DNA from: Ohtaekwangia sp035628875
Lineage (GTDB): Bacteria > Bacteroidota > Bacteroidia > Cytophagales > Cyclobacteriaceae
Reading direction: 5' to 3'
NCBI GenBank assembly: GCA_035628875.1
Contig: DASPIZ010000055.1
Coordinates: 95,979 to 159,978 of the forward strand
DNA: 64,000 nucleotides
Part shown: positions 19,479 to 28,050 of the stretch, one piece after another
Layout of the letters: every line of letters starts with the position of its first letter
Position numbering within the stretch: the first letter of the stretch is position 1
Notes under the pieces: model-generated
Told to the model about the DNA's origin: nothing
The model's database searches: none
What the model saw: the letters and a program-made list of their open reading frames with translations, nothing else
Position numbers and translations under genes: made by a program

Positions 19479-19532
19479 ATGATTATCGTGCTGGTATTTT
19501 TAATTATCCTTATCGCAGGCATGCTGTGGTGA
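19479..19532 (+). CDS. Possible 17-residue hydrophobic microprotein
   Basis: ATG at 19479 opens a 17-codon frame ending in TGA: MIIVLVFLIILIAGMLW, one uninterrupted hydrophobic helix. There is an in-frame stop just upstream and no recognised family. It follows the PspC hairpin. Such single-helix peptides can be real, but chance is also plausible at this size. Confidence 0.15.
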   Translation: MIIVLVFLIILIAGMLW

Positions 19533-19604
19533 AATAAGCTTGTAAGGTGCAGCTTCCTAAAGCTGGGCATTTTTAACGGCAGTACAAATCCCGTAGGGAT
19601 TGTA

Positions 19605-20087
19605 TCAAGTAATTTTCTTTAGTCGTTCTACCATTTCAAAAACGGCCGGACAAACCAGCGTGTTCTTATGGGTCAAATCCAAGATCTGAACCATTTTTTT
19701 ACGATCGGTATGAGGATACTCGCGGCATGCTTTCGGTCTGTCGTGATAAACCTGGCAATAGTTATCTGCATCTAAAAATGGACACGGCGAAGATTTAAGT
19801 ACGTAATCGCCATCTTCATCGATCCGCAAATAGGTTGTGATAAAGTCCCCCGGTCGCATGCGCAGGCTTTTTGCCAGGCGTTCAATATCGTTTTGATAAA
19901 AAATCGGGCTTGTGGTTTTGCAACAATTTGCGCAGGAAAGACAATCAAAATTTTCAAACACTTCATGGTGAGTTGCATGAAAAAGGTCATCCACTTTGCG
20001 CGCATCCTTTTTCTTTAATCCAGCTAAAAACTTCTTATTCTCAGCACTTTTCTTTTCAGAAAGTATGGTAAATTGTTGCCGTTCCAC
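19605..20087 (-). CDS. YkgJ-type cysteine-cluster protein
   Basis: A 160-residue protein with the zinc/iron-chelating (Fe-S oxidoreductase-like) CxxCxxCC pattern: FDCLSCANCC at about residue 50, then CPFLDADNYCQVYHDRPKACREYPH at about 100-125, and a further Cys near the C-terminus. Proteins of this family bind a metal cluster, but the reaction is unknown. The start is GTG at 20087, because the upstream frame is closed by a TAA and no ATG is available. Monocistronic, convergent with the PspC gene. Confidence 0.85.
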   Translation of the reverse strand: MERQQFTILSEKKSAENKKFLAGLKKKDARKVDDLFHATHHEVFENFDCLSCANCCKTTSPIFYQNDIERLAKSLRMRPGDFITTYLRIDEDGDYVLKSSPCPFLDADNYCQVYHDRPKACREYPHTDRKKMVQILDLTHKNTLVCPAVFEMVERLKKIT

Positions 20088-20186
20088 GCTTCTTTACATC
20101 AAATCGATTGACAAAAATAAGGTATAAAACCGGTGTTCCAATACTAACATCGAGGTGCAGACGGAACGTCATCAACTTAGAGAAAC

Positions 20187-20849
20187 ATGGATGAAGAACA
20201 ATTAAAAGCGATTGCTGCACAACTTCGTAAACCCGACGGTGAATTCGGAAAGCAATTGGGTGTTCGGATGAATGACGGCAATCGATACATCAACCGAGAT
20301 ACGATCGCATCGCTGACTCCTAGTGCTGGAGATAACATCCTGGAAATCGGCATGGGTAACGGATTTTTCGTCAACGAAATCATATCTGGTGATCCATCAA
20401 TTCGGTACACCGGATGTGATTTTTCAGAAGCTATGGTAGTAGAAGCAACCCGGTTAAATGAAGACCTTGTGAAAAAAGGTCGCGCAAAATTTATCCATGC
20501 TGCCGCTGACAACATTCCGTTCGCTGCCAATGCATTTAACAAAGTCTTCACCGTAAATACACTTTACTTCTGGGAAGATCCTTCGCGTACCCTTAACGAA
20601 ATCCGAAGGCTGTTGACTCTTCATGGACAGCTGATCATTGCAATAAGACCGCGATCAAGCATGGAACAACTTCCGTTTGTTAAATATGGTTTCACGATGT
20701 TTTCAAAGGAAGAATTGATCGATTTACTGTCCAGGAATTCTTTTAAAGTTTTAAATATCGGGGAAAAGGCCGAGCCTGAACAGGAATTGAACGGTGAAAA
20801 AATTTCAATGAAGAGTCTTATTGTTGTTGCCGTGAAGGACGAGGCCTGA
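20187..20849 (+). CDS. Class I SAM-dependent methyltransferase
   Basis: A 220-residue protein of the Methyltransf_11/25 type. Motif I (ILEIGMGNGFFVNEI) is at about residues 52-66. The acidic loop after beta 2 is YTGCDFSEAM, and a post-motif (FTVNTLYFWEDP) lies near residue 115. Substrate cannot be deduced; the fold is seen in small-molecule and quinone-type methyltransferases. Monocistronic, divergent from the YkgJ-type gene 100 bases away. Confidence 0.85.
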   Translation: MDEEQLKAIAAQLRKPDGEFGKQLGVRMNDGNRYINRDTIASLTPSAGDNILEIGMGNGFFVNEIISGDPSIRYTGCDFSEAMVVEATRLNEDLVKKGRAKFIHAAADNIPFAANAFNKVFTVNTLYFWEDPSRTLNEIRRLLTLHGQLIIAIRPRSSMEQLPFVKYGFTMFSKEELIDLLSRNSFKVLNIGEKAEPEQELNGEKISMKSLIVVAVKDEA

Positions 20850-20863
20850 CATTGTGAAGAAAA

Positions 20864-20950
20864 AGTCCAAGGTTCAAAGTTTAAAGTTCAAAGTTGGAGT
20901 TTTGTCGAGGCGATTGGGTTGCGAGATTGTTTGAAGTTTGAGGTTATTAG
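20864..20950 (+). repeat. Dispersed intergenic repeat, copy 1
   Basis: Units GGTTCAAAGTTTAAAGTTCA, AAGTTGGAGTT, then GATTGGGTTG and GATTGTTTGAAGTTTGAGG. It aligns along its length with the reverse complement of the copy at 41320-41400 and with the copy at 22311-22420. Confidence 0.7.
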
Positions 20951-21051
20951 TGTCCGGGGAAAAATGGAAGATTGTTAAAAATCAAATTTAGAATCGCAAA
21001 ATAAACTTTTTTTGATCGTTCATAGAAAGAGGGCACACCCACACCATCCTT

Positions 21052-21136
21052 CAGCATACTGGTATTGTCGCATAACATTATCTCTGGCCTGGAAGGGCAA
21101 GTGCGGATCATGTTCAGCGACAGTGCCAGTATGCTG
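21052..21136. repeat. 31-base imperfect inverted repeat (long hairpin)
   Basis: Left arm 21052-21082 begins CAGCATACTGGTATTGTCGC and the right arm 21106-21136 ends GCGACAGTGCCAGTATGCTG. Of 31 positions, 26 are Watson-Crick pairs and two are G-U pairs; the loop is 23 bases. No U-tract and far from any stop codon, so not an ordinary terminator. Confidence 0.75.
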
Positions 21137-21330
21137 GGCCCAGCCGGCGCGGGAGGCGAAAAAAAGTGAATGAAAGATCATTAATTAATATTGATCAACA
21201 CTGAAGGAGGCATACCACTCCCCATACAATTTTTCCGAAAGTGATTTGACGCTCTTAGTGAGTTTATCCCGGACGCTAATAGCTCGCGACTCACAGCTCT
21301 TTTCGCAAAATCCACAACTTGATACCCCGA

Positions 21331-22302
21331 TTAGTCTGCGGTGCTTACCCGTAGATAATAGTCACTTAGTTCTTCAACCAGAGCACTGATAATTTCTTTG
21401 GCCGTTTCAGGTGACTCGATCTGTACCTGGGTTCCATACATGAGCAGCCACCGGCACAGTGATTTCATGTAACTGGTTAGAAAGACGATGCGTATTTTAC
21501 CATCACCGGCATCTTCCTCGGATATAAAACCGTAGTGGTATCGCATATTGCCAATATATCTGGCCACCGAACGATCAAACAAAACAACCACTTTTTCCAT
21601 TTCTTTATTACCCTGCATAACAGTGGCAAGATATTCTTTGAGGGTATAAAGATTTCGCGCATCAAAATGTTGATCCGTCTTCTTCAGGGTCTTTATTCTG
21701 TCAGCTCGGAAATCACGGTATCCGTTTCTCAAGCGACACCAGCCGATGAGATGCCATGCCGCGCTATAATAGAATAACCCAATAGGTTCTACTTCCCGTG
21801 TTGAGTTCTCTTCATTGTAACTGCTGAAATACTCCATGCGCAGTACCGACTTCTGTACTACAGCCTCCTGAATATCCGTAAGGAAATGATCCGGAAAAGG
21901 ATTCTCCTCCCTGGGTCGGTTAGACACTTCAATGTAGGATTGCAAACTTTCAAGGCGATCCTTTTCTGATTCGTTGAGTACCGATTTAATTTTAAGCAAT
22001 GCAGATTCAAAAGAACTACGTATCGATTTATCCGTCATCTTCTCTACAAGTTTCCCGGCCAGCATCAGTGAACTTGCTTCGTTTTGGGTGAACATGACTG
22101 GCGGAAGGTGATATCCATCGACGATGAAATAGCCTTTTCCGGCTTCCGAACCAATGGGAACTCCCGCTTCCATCAGCGCTTTCACGTCGCGGTACACCGT
22201 GCGCAGACTAATCTCAAAACGATCTGCAATTTCTTCCGCTTTAACGACGCGTTTCGTTTGCAGTTGTATTAGAATGGCAGTGAGGCGATCAATCCGGTTC
22301 AT
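21331..22302 (-). CDS. YafY-type HTH-WYL transcriptional regulator
   Basis: A 323-residue regulator. An N-terminal winged helix of the HTH_11/DeoR type (residues 1-60, EEIADRFEISLRTVYRDVKAL) is followed by a WYL ligand-sensing domain (about 140-225, with FYYSAAWHLIGWCRLRNGYR and FRADRI). A WCX C-terminal extension completes it. WYL domains sense small molecules or nucleic acids in DNA-damage and defence contexts, but YafY-like members often control nearby metabolic genes. It is transcribed alone. Confidence 0.9.
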   Translation of the reverse strand: MNRIDRLTAILIQLQTKRVVKAEEIADRFEISLRTVYRDVKALMEAGVPIGSEAGKGYFIVDGYHLPPVMFTQNEASSLMLAGKLVEKMTDKSIRSSFESALLKIKSVLNESEKDRLESLQSYIEVSNRPREENPFPDHFLTDIQEAVVQKSVLRMEYFSSYNEENSTREVEPIGLFYYSAAWHLIGWCRLRNGYRDFRADRIKTLKKTDQHFDARNLYTLKEYLATVMQGNKEMEKVVVLFDRSVARYIGNMRYHYGFISEEDAGDGKIRIVFLTSYMKSLCRWLLMYGTQVQIESPETAKEIISALVEELSDYYLRVSTAD

Positions 22303-22310
22303 GATTTAAT

Positions 22311-22420
22311 GGTTCAAGATTAAGGTTCAAAGTTCATAGTTCAAGAGTCGAGACCTGAAGAATTTTCGATTACTTGTTTGAGGTTTGACGTTTAAGGTTT
22401 GAGGTTGGTTTTCGAAAACT
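22311..22420 (+). repeat. Dispersed intergenic repeat, copy 2
   Basis: GGTTCAAGATTAAGGTTCAA and AGTTCATAGTTCAAG units, a spacer of about 35 bases, then GTTTGAGGTTTGACGTTTAA and GGTTTGAGGTTGG followed by TTTTCGAAAAC. The right half matches the reverse complement of 41320-41400 closely. Confidence 0.75.
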
Positions 22421-22509
22421 GTATACGTTAAGAAACACCTTTAAGGCTTGAAATATAAACAATTAAAAATATTTACAGTGACGTAGCCAGCAGACCAGGT
22501 TTATAACAG

Positions 22510-22546
22510 CAAAAAAAATGTCCTGCATTGATTGTTGCAGGACATT
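22510..22546 (-). terminator. Terminator of symporter gene
   Basis: Reading the minus strand, an 11-base stem (AATGTCCTGCA with TGCAGGACATT, 22517-22546) is followed directly by a run of T residues. It lies 20 bases after the symporter stop. A classic intrinsic terminator. Confidence 0.85.
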
Positions 22547-22565
22547 AATAGTCGTTCAATACTGA

Positions 22566-24242
22566 TTACCAGAATACAATATACAAGGCGGATAAAATAC
22601 CGAGAATAATAATCGCCCCTATAGTAAATGCCTGATTGGGTTTAAACATTTCTGAGTCAACCTCAAGTCCCTGCGGGTTATTTTTGCTTTTCGGGTCGAG
22701 CAGCGACATGATCACCATAACAGCCACACAAACCACGAAGACAATTCCCATCCGGTCAAGGAATGGAATTTCGTAAAGTCCTGAATCCCTGTTCAAGGCA
22801 GCCAGACCATAACCACTAAAGGCGGAAAGATCTGTTACCGAAGGAATAAATTTCAACAGTAATGAAAGTGGGAAAGTGATCAGCGCAGCGGTCAACGCAG
22901 CCGCAGATGTAGTGCGCTTCCAGAAAAAGCCAAGAATAAAGATGGCAAAGATACCTGGTGACACAAACCCGGTATACTCCTGTATATACTGGAATCCACC
23001 TTTTTTATCGATACCCATGAATGGCGCAATCAGACCGGCAATCAGCATGGAAACTACAACGGCTACCCTACCTGTAAACACAAGCTGGCGTTCCGTAGCA
23101 TCGCGTTTAAAATATTTCTTATAGATATCGAGTGTAAAAATGGTTGAGATACTATTTGCTTTTCCTGCTAACGACGCCACGATTGCTGCTGTTAATGCTG
23201 CAAATGCAAGGCCTTTCAATCCTGTAGGTAAAAGGTTCAGTAACACCGGATAAGCACGATCGGGATTGAGTGAATTTGATTCATCAAGCATCTCGGTCTG
23301 GAAGAGACCTTCCTGGTATAGTACGTACGCTGCGATTCCCGGAAGTACTACGATTACCGGCATAAGCAATTTCAAAAATGCTGCAAACAAAAGACCGTTA
23401 CGTGCAGTTGGAAGATCAGCACCTAACGCACGTTGTGTGATGTATTGATTACATCCCCAGTAGTTCAGGTTTACAATCCACATCCCTCCTAACAATATGG
23501 TAAGACCGGGAAGATCAAGATAATTCGAATTGTCCTGGTCGAATACCATGTGAAAATGATCATCAGCTTTATTCATCATGAAGCTAAATCCTTCCACAAT
23601 TCCGCCTGTACCAAAATGATTAGACACGAGATCGATGGCGAGGTAGGTCGTCGCCAAACCACCGAGGATAAGGAAAAATACCTGAATCACATCCGTATAG
23701 CCGATTACCTTCATTCCACCGAGTGTAATGATGATCGCGAACAAGCCGAGTCCGACCATACACACCCAGAAGTTGATTCCTGATATCGTTGTAATAGCCA
23801 GGGCACCAAGGAATAAAATTGAGGTAAGGTTAACGACCACATATAACAACAGCCAGAAGATGGCCATCGTTGTACTCACCGTACTGTTATATCGTTGCGT
23901 AAGAAACTGCGGCATCGTGTAGATCTTATTCTTCAGGTAAATCGGCATAAAGAATATCGCCACAACGATAAGGGTAGCCGCCGCCATCCATTCGTACGTT
24001 GCAATAGCCAGCCCCATTTTAAATCCTGAACCCGACATTCCGATAAATTGCTCTGCAGATATATTAGATGCTATTAATGAGGCACCAATGGCCCACCAGG
24101 TAAGTGATCCCTCAGCCAAAAAGAAGTCTTTCGAATCTGTGGCGGTTTTCTTTTTTCTATTGTATATCCAGTAGCCGTAAAATGCCACAATAAAGAAGTA
24201 GATGAAGAAAATAACGTAATCCTGTGTTTGTAACTGCTTCAT
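22566..24242 (-). CDS. Sodium/sugar symporter (SSS family)
   Basis: A 558-residue inner-membrane transporter of the solute:sodium symporter family (SGLT-like), with about 14 transmembrane helices. Family signatures include the ISAEQFIGMSGSGFKMGLA region (about residue 62), GGMKVIGYTDVIQ and the AALTAAIVASLAGKANSISTIFT segment. It is the last gene of a galactose/sugar cluster, so galactose or a related sugar is the probable substrate. A terminator-like hairpin separates it from the aldose epimerase, so it may have its own promoter. Confidence 0.9.
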   Translation of the reverse strand: MKQLQTQDYVIFFIYFFIVAFYGYWIYNRKKKTATDSKDFFLAEGSLTWWAIGASLIASNISAEQFIGMSGSGFKMGLAIATYEWMAAATLIVVAIFFMPIYLKNKIYTMPQFLTQRYNSTVSTTMAIFWLLLYVVVNLTSILFLGALAITTISGINFWVCMVGLGLFAIIITLGGMKVIGYTDVIQVFFLILGGLATTYLAIDLVSNHFGTGGIVEGFSFMMNKADDHFHMVFDQDNSNYLDLPGLTILLGGMWIVNLNYWGCNQYITQRALGADLPTARNGLLFAAFLKLLMPVIVVLPGIAAYVLYQEGLFQTEMLDESNSLNPDRAYPVLLNLLPTGLKGLAFAALTAAIVASLAGKANSISTIFTLDIYKKYFKRDATERQLVFTGRVAVVVSMLIAGLIAPFMGIDKKGGFQYIQEYTGFVSPGIFAIFILGFFWKRTTSAAALTAALITFPLSLLLKFIPSVTDLSAFSGYGLAALNRDSGLYEIPFLDRMGIVFVVCVAVMVIMSLLDPKSKNNPQGLEVDSEMFKPNQAFTIGAIIILGILSALYIVFW

Positions 24243-24410
24243 AAAGAGTTTTTAATATTGGTTAAGGTTAGGGTTGGGTAAGGCGAATGGTTGTTAGTGT
24301 AATAGATTTAGGTGATCTATATCGTTCGTTCAATCGATAAAAATGAAGTTCTTTTTCGAAAGTAGCAAAAAATCACCGGTACCTTATATTCTTTTTTACT
24401 ATAAGGGTCA

Positions 24411-24447
24411 AAAAAAAAGAGGCTCTCAATAACGAGCCCCTTTTTTG
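24411..24447 (-). terminator. Hairpin between aldose epimerase and symporter genes
   Basis: On the minus strand AAAAAAGGGGCTCG, a short loop, then GAGAGCCTC is followed by nine T residues. The core stem is GGCTC/GAGCC (24421-24425, 24434-24438). It lies 28 bases after the epimerase stop. May attenuate or end the upstream transcript. Confidence 0.7.
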
Positions 24448-24474
24448 CTAAAAAAACAGATTCTGTACCGACTT

Positions 24475-25647
24475 CTACTTTACGGAAAACTTGTATATCG
24501 TCTGCGTTTTATACGTTTCTCCCGGGTTCAGCACTACGGAAGGAAAGTTTGGTTGATTTGGTGAATCGGGATAATGTTCGGTTTCGAGACAAAGGCCAAA
24601 ACGGTGATCGTAAACGACCCCATCTTTTCCCACATAACTTTTATTGAGGAAGTTACCAGAGTAAAACTGAATCCCGGGTTCAGTTGTGAATACCTCAATC
24701 ACCCGGCCACTGCCCGGATCAGACAGTACAGCTGCTGATTTTACGCTATCGGGAGATGAGAGAACCCAGCAATGATCATAACCACCGGCGATCTTGAGTT
24801 GCTCATCTGCGTTATCGATGCGCTTACCCACTACGGTAGATGTGTTGAAATCAAAAGGTGTTCCGCTTACCGGAGCAAGCTTACCGGTAGGAATAAGAAC
24901 TTTATTGACAGGCACGTATTGGTCGGCATGAATCACCAGTTCATGATCAAGAATATCGCGTTTAACATTCCCTGACAAATTGAAATAGGTATGTTGGGTA
25001 AGATTAACAATCGTCTTTTTGTCGGTAGTCGCTTCATAATTGATGATCCATTCATTATCATCGGTAAGAATATAATCCACCTGTGCCGACAAATTACCAG
25101 GATATCCTTCCTCCATATCTTTGCTGAGATACGTAAGGCGCAATGCCTGTCCTTCTTCCGATTCAAGCGGCTCAATATTCCAGAACACTTTATCAAAGCC
25201 CTGGGTACCACCATGCAAATGCTGACCATTGTTGTTTTGCACCAATGTGTATTCGGTTCCGTCTAAAGTAAATTTTCCGTTTGCAATTCGGTTACCATAC
25301 CGGCCAATGAGCGCACCAAAAAAAGGCGAATTCTTTACATAAGCCTCCAGGGAATCGTATCCCAACACGATGTCCTCAAGGGTGCCATTCTTATCAGGTG
25401 CCTTGAGGTGTGTTACGATGCCACCATAATTGATAACATGCATTTCGATGCCGTTTTTATTTTTCAAAACGTAACTTTTTACTTCACGTCCGTCGGGAAG
25501 TTTACCAAATGTTTGAGGTTCCATAGGCATTTTTGATACCGTTGCCGTAGAGTCGGCAGCCATTTCTTTTTTTTCAGTTGAATTTTTACATCCTGCGATC
25601 GACATAGCAACGCCGAAAAGAAGCAGGTTCATCCATATAGTGCGCAT
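24475..25647 (-). CDS. galM: Aldose 1-epimerase (galactose mutarotase), lipoprotein
   Basis: A 390-residue protein with a lipobox (SIAGCKN, Cys20), so it is likely anchored in the periplasm. Catalytic motifs of galactose mutarotase are present: GRYGNRIANGKF, the NNGQHLHGG histidine, HTYFNLSG and the GYDHCWVL stretch, plus the acidic FCLETEHYPDSPN-type motif near the C-terminus. It interconverts alpha and beta anomers before uptake or GalK action. It is followed 100 bases after galE, in the same orientation. Confidence 0.92.
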   Translation of the reverse strand: MRTIWMNLLLFGVAMSIAGCKNSTEKKEMAADSTATVSKMPMEPQTFGKLPDGREVKSYVLKNKNGIEMHVINYGGIVTHLKAPDKNGTLEDIVLGYDSLEAYVKNSPFFGALIGRYGNRIANGKFTLDGTEYTLVQNNNGQHLHGGTQGFDKVFWNIEPLESEEGQALRLTYLSKDMEEGYPGNLSAQVDYILTDDNEWIINYEATTDKKTIVNLTQHTYFNLSGNVKRDILDHELVIHADQYVPVNKVLIPTGKLAPVSGTPFDFNTSTVVGKRIDNADEQLKIAGGYDHCWVLSSPDSVKSAAVLSDPGSGRVIEVFTTEPGIQFYSGNFLNKSYVGKDGVVYDHRFGLCLETEHYPDSPNQPNFPSVVLNPGETYKTQTIYKFSVK

Positions 25648-25747
25648 AATTGAGGGATCTGGTTTATGAAAGATTGATGATATGTTTTAAAGGTGTTTCC
25701 AATTTTTCTATTGAAACAAGCGAGGACATTAGCTTGCACACGCGTCG

Positions 25748-26776
25748 TTAACTCAAAGTCTGCATGACAAATTGCTGCCATTTCCAGGCAGAACGCATCA
25801 TGTCTTCTGCGCTTCGTTTAGCGGTCCAACCCAATTCCTTATTTGCCGATGACGTATCCGCATAAATTTTCTCTACGTCACCAGGTCTTCTCGCTACAAT
25901 TTTGTAGTTCAATTTGATATTATTGACTTGTTCAAAAATAGTAATGATTTCCAAAACGGTAAGACCTTTACCGGTACCAATGTTAAAGAACTCGTAATTT
26001 TGTTTTTGTTTTCTTTCGAGCATTCGTTTCAACGCCACTACGTGGGCAACGGCCAGATCGACAACATGAATATAGTCTCGCATCGCAGATCCGTCGGCGG
26101 TACTGTAATCATTTCCAAATACCAACAACTCCGGACGCAAACCTGCAGCCGTTTGGGTTATGAACGGTACAAGATTGTTTGGAACACCCCGTGGCAACTC
26201 GCCAATAAGCGCGGAATCGTGTGCCCCCACCGGGTTAAAGTAACGCAACGATATCGCGTTAATTTCGGGCGTAATGCGACAGGTGTCACGTAAAATTTCT
26301 TCTCCGATCTGCTTTGTATTTCCGTAAGGCGATTCAGCTGGTTTAAACGGAGTTTCTTCCGTTACAGGCAATTTATCGGGCTGACCGTACACGGTACACG
26401 ATGATGAAAAAACGATGTGCTGGATATTCAGCTTTTTCATTGCCTCCAGCAAAAATATCAAGGAGAAAAGATTATTTCGATAATACAGCAGTGGTTTAAC
26501 AACCGACTCACCCACCGCTTTACTCGCGGCGAAGTGAATGATGGCGCTGATATCGGATTGTTCCTCGAAAAATCTTTGCATTTTAATTTCATCACAAAGA
26601 TCAAACTGATAAAAGGTAGGTCTCACGCCAGCGATTTGCTCAATGCCATCGAGTACTTCAACCTGAGAGTTAGAAAGATCATCAACGATCACAACTTCAA
26701 ATCCTTCATGGATAAGTTCAACAACCGTGTGGGAACCAATGTACCCGGTGCCACCGGTGACAAGAATTTTTTTCAT
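25748..26776 (-). CDS. galE: UDP-glucose 4-epimerase
   Basis: A 342-residue extended SDR enzyme interconverting UDP-galactose and UDP-glucose. It has GGTGYIGSHT at the N-terminus, the SSSCTVYG motif and the catalytic YGNTK (Tyr/Lys) pair. It continues with LRYFNPVGAH and the C-terminal ARRPGDVEKIYAD motif. Full length. It lies 63 bases downstream of galK in the same operon and completes the nucleotide-sugar arm of the Leloir pathway. Confidence 0.96.
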   Translation of the reverse strand: MKKILVTGGTGYIGSHTVVELIHEGFEVVIVDDLSNSQVEVLDGIEQIAGVRPTFYQFDLCDEIKMQRFFEEQSDISAIIHFAASKAVGESVVKPLLYYRNNLFSLIFLLEAMKKLNIQHIVFSSSCTVYGQPDKLPVTEETPFKPAESPYGNTKQIGEEILRDTCRITPEINAISLRYFNPVGAHDSALIGELPRGVPNNLVPFITQTAAGLRPELLVFGNDYSTADGSAMRDYIHVVDLAVAHVVALKRMLERKQKQNYEFFNIGTGKGLTVLEIITIFEQVNNIKLNYKIVARRPGDVEKIYADTSSANKELGWTAKRSAEDMMRSAWKWQQFVMQTLS

Positions 26777-26839
26777 CTATTCATTTATTAAATCGCGATC
26801 GCCATCACAGGTAAGGTACGTGGTAACGCGAAGCTTTGC

Positions 26840-28033
26840 CTAAGCACGTGCCAAGGTAATGTTTTCCCCGGAATCGTGGATAATGTTTGTACCATCTTTT
26901 ATATGCACAATATAGGCAGCCATCTCATGCGCCATGGCGGCACGAAAAGCAATTGAGACAGTTGCAATAAACCGGTCTACTTCCATCGTGGGAACCAGGT
27001 TAATGGTACACCCACCGAAACCTCCGCCCATCATACGCGAACCAGCGATGCTCCCAAATTTACGGGCTTCATTTACTAAAAAATCAAGCTCTTTACAGCT
27101 TACTTCATATCGTTTAGACAACCCGTCATGGGTATCATACATTTTTTTTCCGAATGCTTCCAGCCTGTTTGCCTTAAGGTCTTCACTTGCCTCGCGCACG
27201 CGCTGAATTTCTTCAACGATATAAAGACAACGGTCATAGACCTTGCCCCGCATTTCGTCCCGATGGTTATTCAACATTTCAACGGTAGCGTCGCGCAGAC
27301 TTTTTATATCCGGATAGTGCTTTTTTAAAATGGCAACACCCTGCTCGCATTCATTCCGTCGTGTGTTGTATTCCGAATCTACAAGTGCATGCTTAACCTT
27401 TGAATCACACAACACGATGGTATGATCCGGGAGTTTGATTGGAGAATAATCATATTCCATAGAACGGCAATCCAACACCATTACATGGTCTTCCCTTCCC
27501 ATCATGGAGGCAAACTGATCCATAATACCACACTTCACGCCGGCGTAATGATGTTCCGCCCATTGCGCCATAAACATTAATTTTTCACGCGGTACGTTAA
27601 ATTGATGCAGGGCATTGAGCGCAAACGCAAAGCCGCATTCCATAGAGGCCGATGAAGATAACCCTGCCCCCATGGGAATATCTCCACCGAACACACAACG
27701 AAATGGTTTCAACGTATAGCCTTGCATTAAAAATTGTTTCATCACACCGAATAAGTAGTTTGCCCACTTCGGTGTTACAACCTTTTCCGGATTATTGACA
27801 TCCACACGAACCACCTCATCAAACGAAAGCGAATATATTTCAGCCATTGACGCAGCGGTTTCGGATATTGCAAAAATGGTATCGTAATGAATCGCCGCGG
27901 GCATCACAAAGCCTTCGTTGTAATCAGTATGTTCACCAATAAGATTTATCCTTCCGGGTGAACGAACAACCAGCGGCTTATCCTTGTATCGCGATGTAAA
28001 ACTGTCAAGAACCTGAAGATAGGTTGAATTCAT
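26840..28033 (-). CDS. galK: Galactokinase
   Basis: A 397-residue GHMP kinase that phosphorylates galactose at C1. The galactokinase signature GRINLIGEHTDYNEG lies at about residues 27-41, the ATP-binding GAGLSSSASME motif at about 122-132, and the GGGFGGCTINLV motif near residue 345. It lies 17 bases downstream of the GH43 gene, indicating cotranscription. A galT uridylyltransferase is not present in the window. Confidence 0.96.
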   Translation of the reverse strand: MNSTYLQVLDSFTSRYKDKPLVVRSPGRINLIGEHTDYNEGFVMPAAIHYDTIFAISETAASMAEIYSLSFDEVVRVDVNNPEKVVTPKWANYLFGVMKQFLMQGYTLKPFRCVFGGDIPMGAGLSSSASMECGFAFALNALHQFNVPREKLMFMAQWAEHHYAGVKCGIMDQFASMMGREDHVMVLDCRSMEYDYSPIKLPDHTIVLCDSKVKHALVDSEYNTRRNECEQGVAILKKHYPDIKSLRDATVEMLNNHRDEMRGKVYDRCLYIVEEIQRVREASEDLKANRLEAFGKKMYDTHDGLSKRYEVSCKELDFLVNEARKFGSIAGSRMMGGGFGGCTINLVPTMEVDRFIATVSIAFRAAMAHEMAAYIVHIKDGTNIIHDSGENITLARA

Positions 28034-28050
28034 AACTGCTATATCTACTG

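Larger units (their letters stand above)
20850..21330. other. Intergenic region with repeat and long hairpin
   Basis: About 480 bases with no gene. Contains one copy of the dispersed GTTCAAAGTT repeat (20864-20950) and a 31-base-arm hairpin (21052-21136), both listed separately. The stretch 21090-21165 is distinctly GC-richer than its surroundings. Confidence 0.6.

Noticed and set aside
26840..26870. Minus-strand TGGCACGTGCTTAGGCA as a sigma-54 promoter
   Set aside because: Inside the end of galK, and the -12 GC is replaced by GG.
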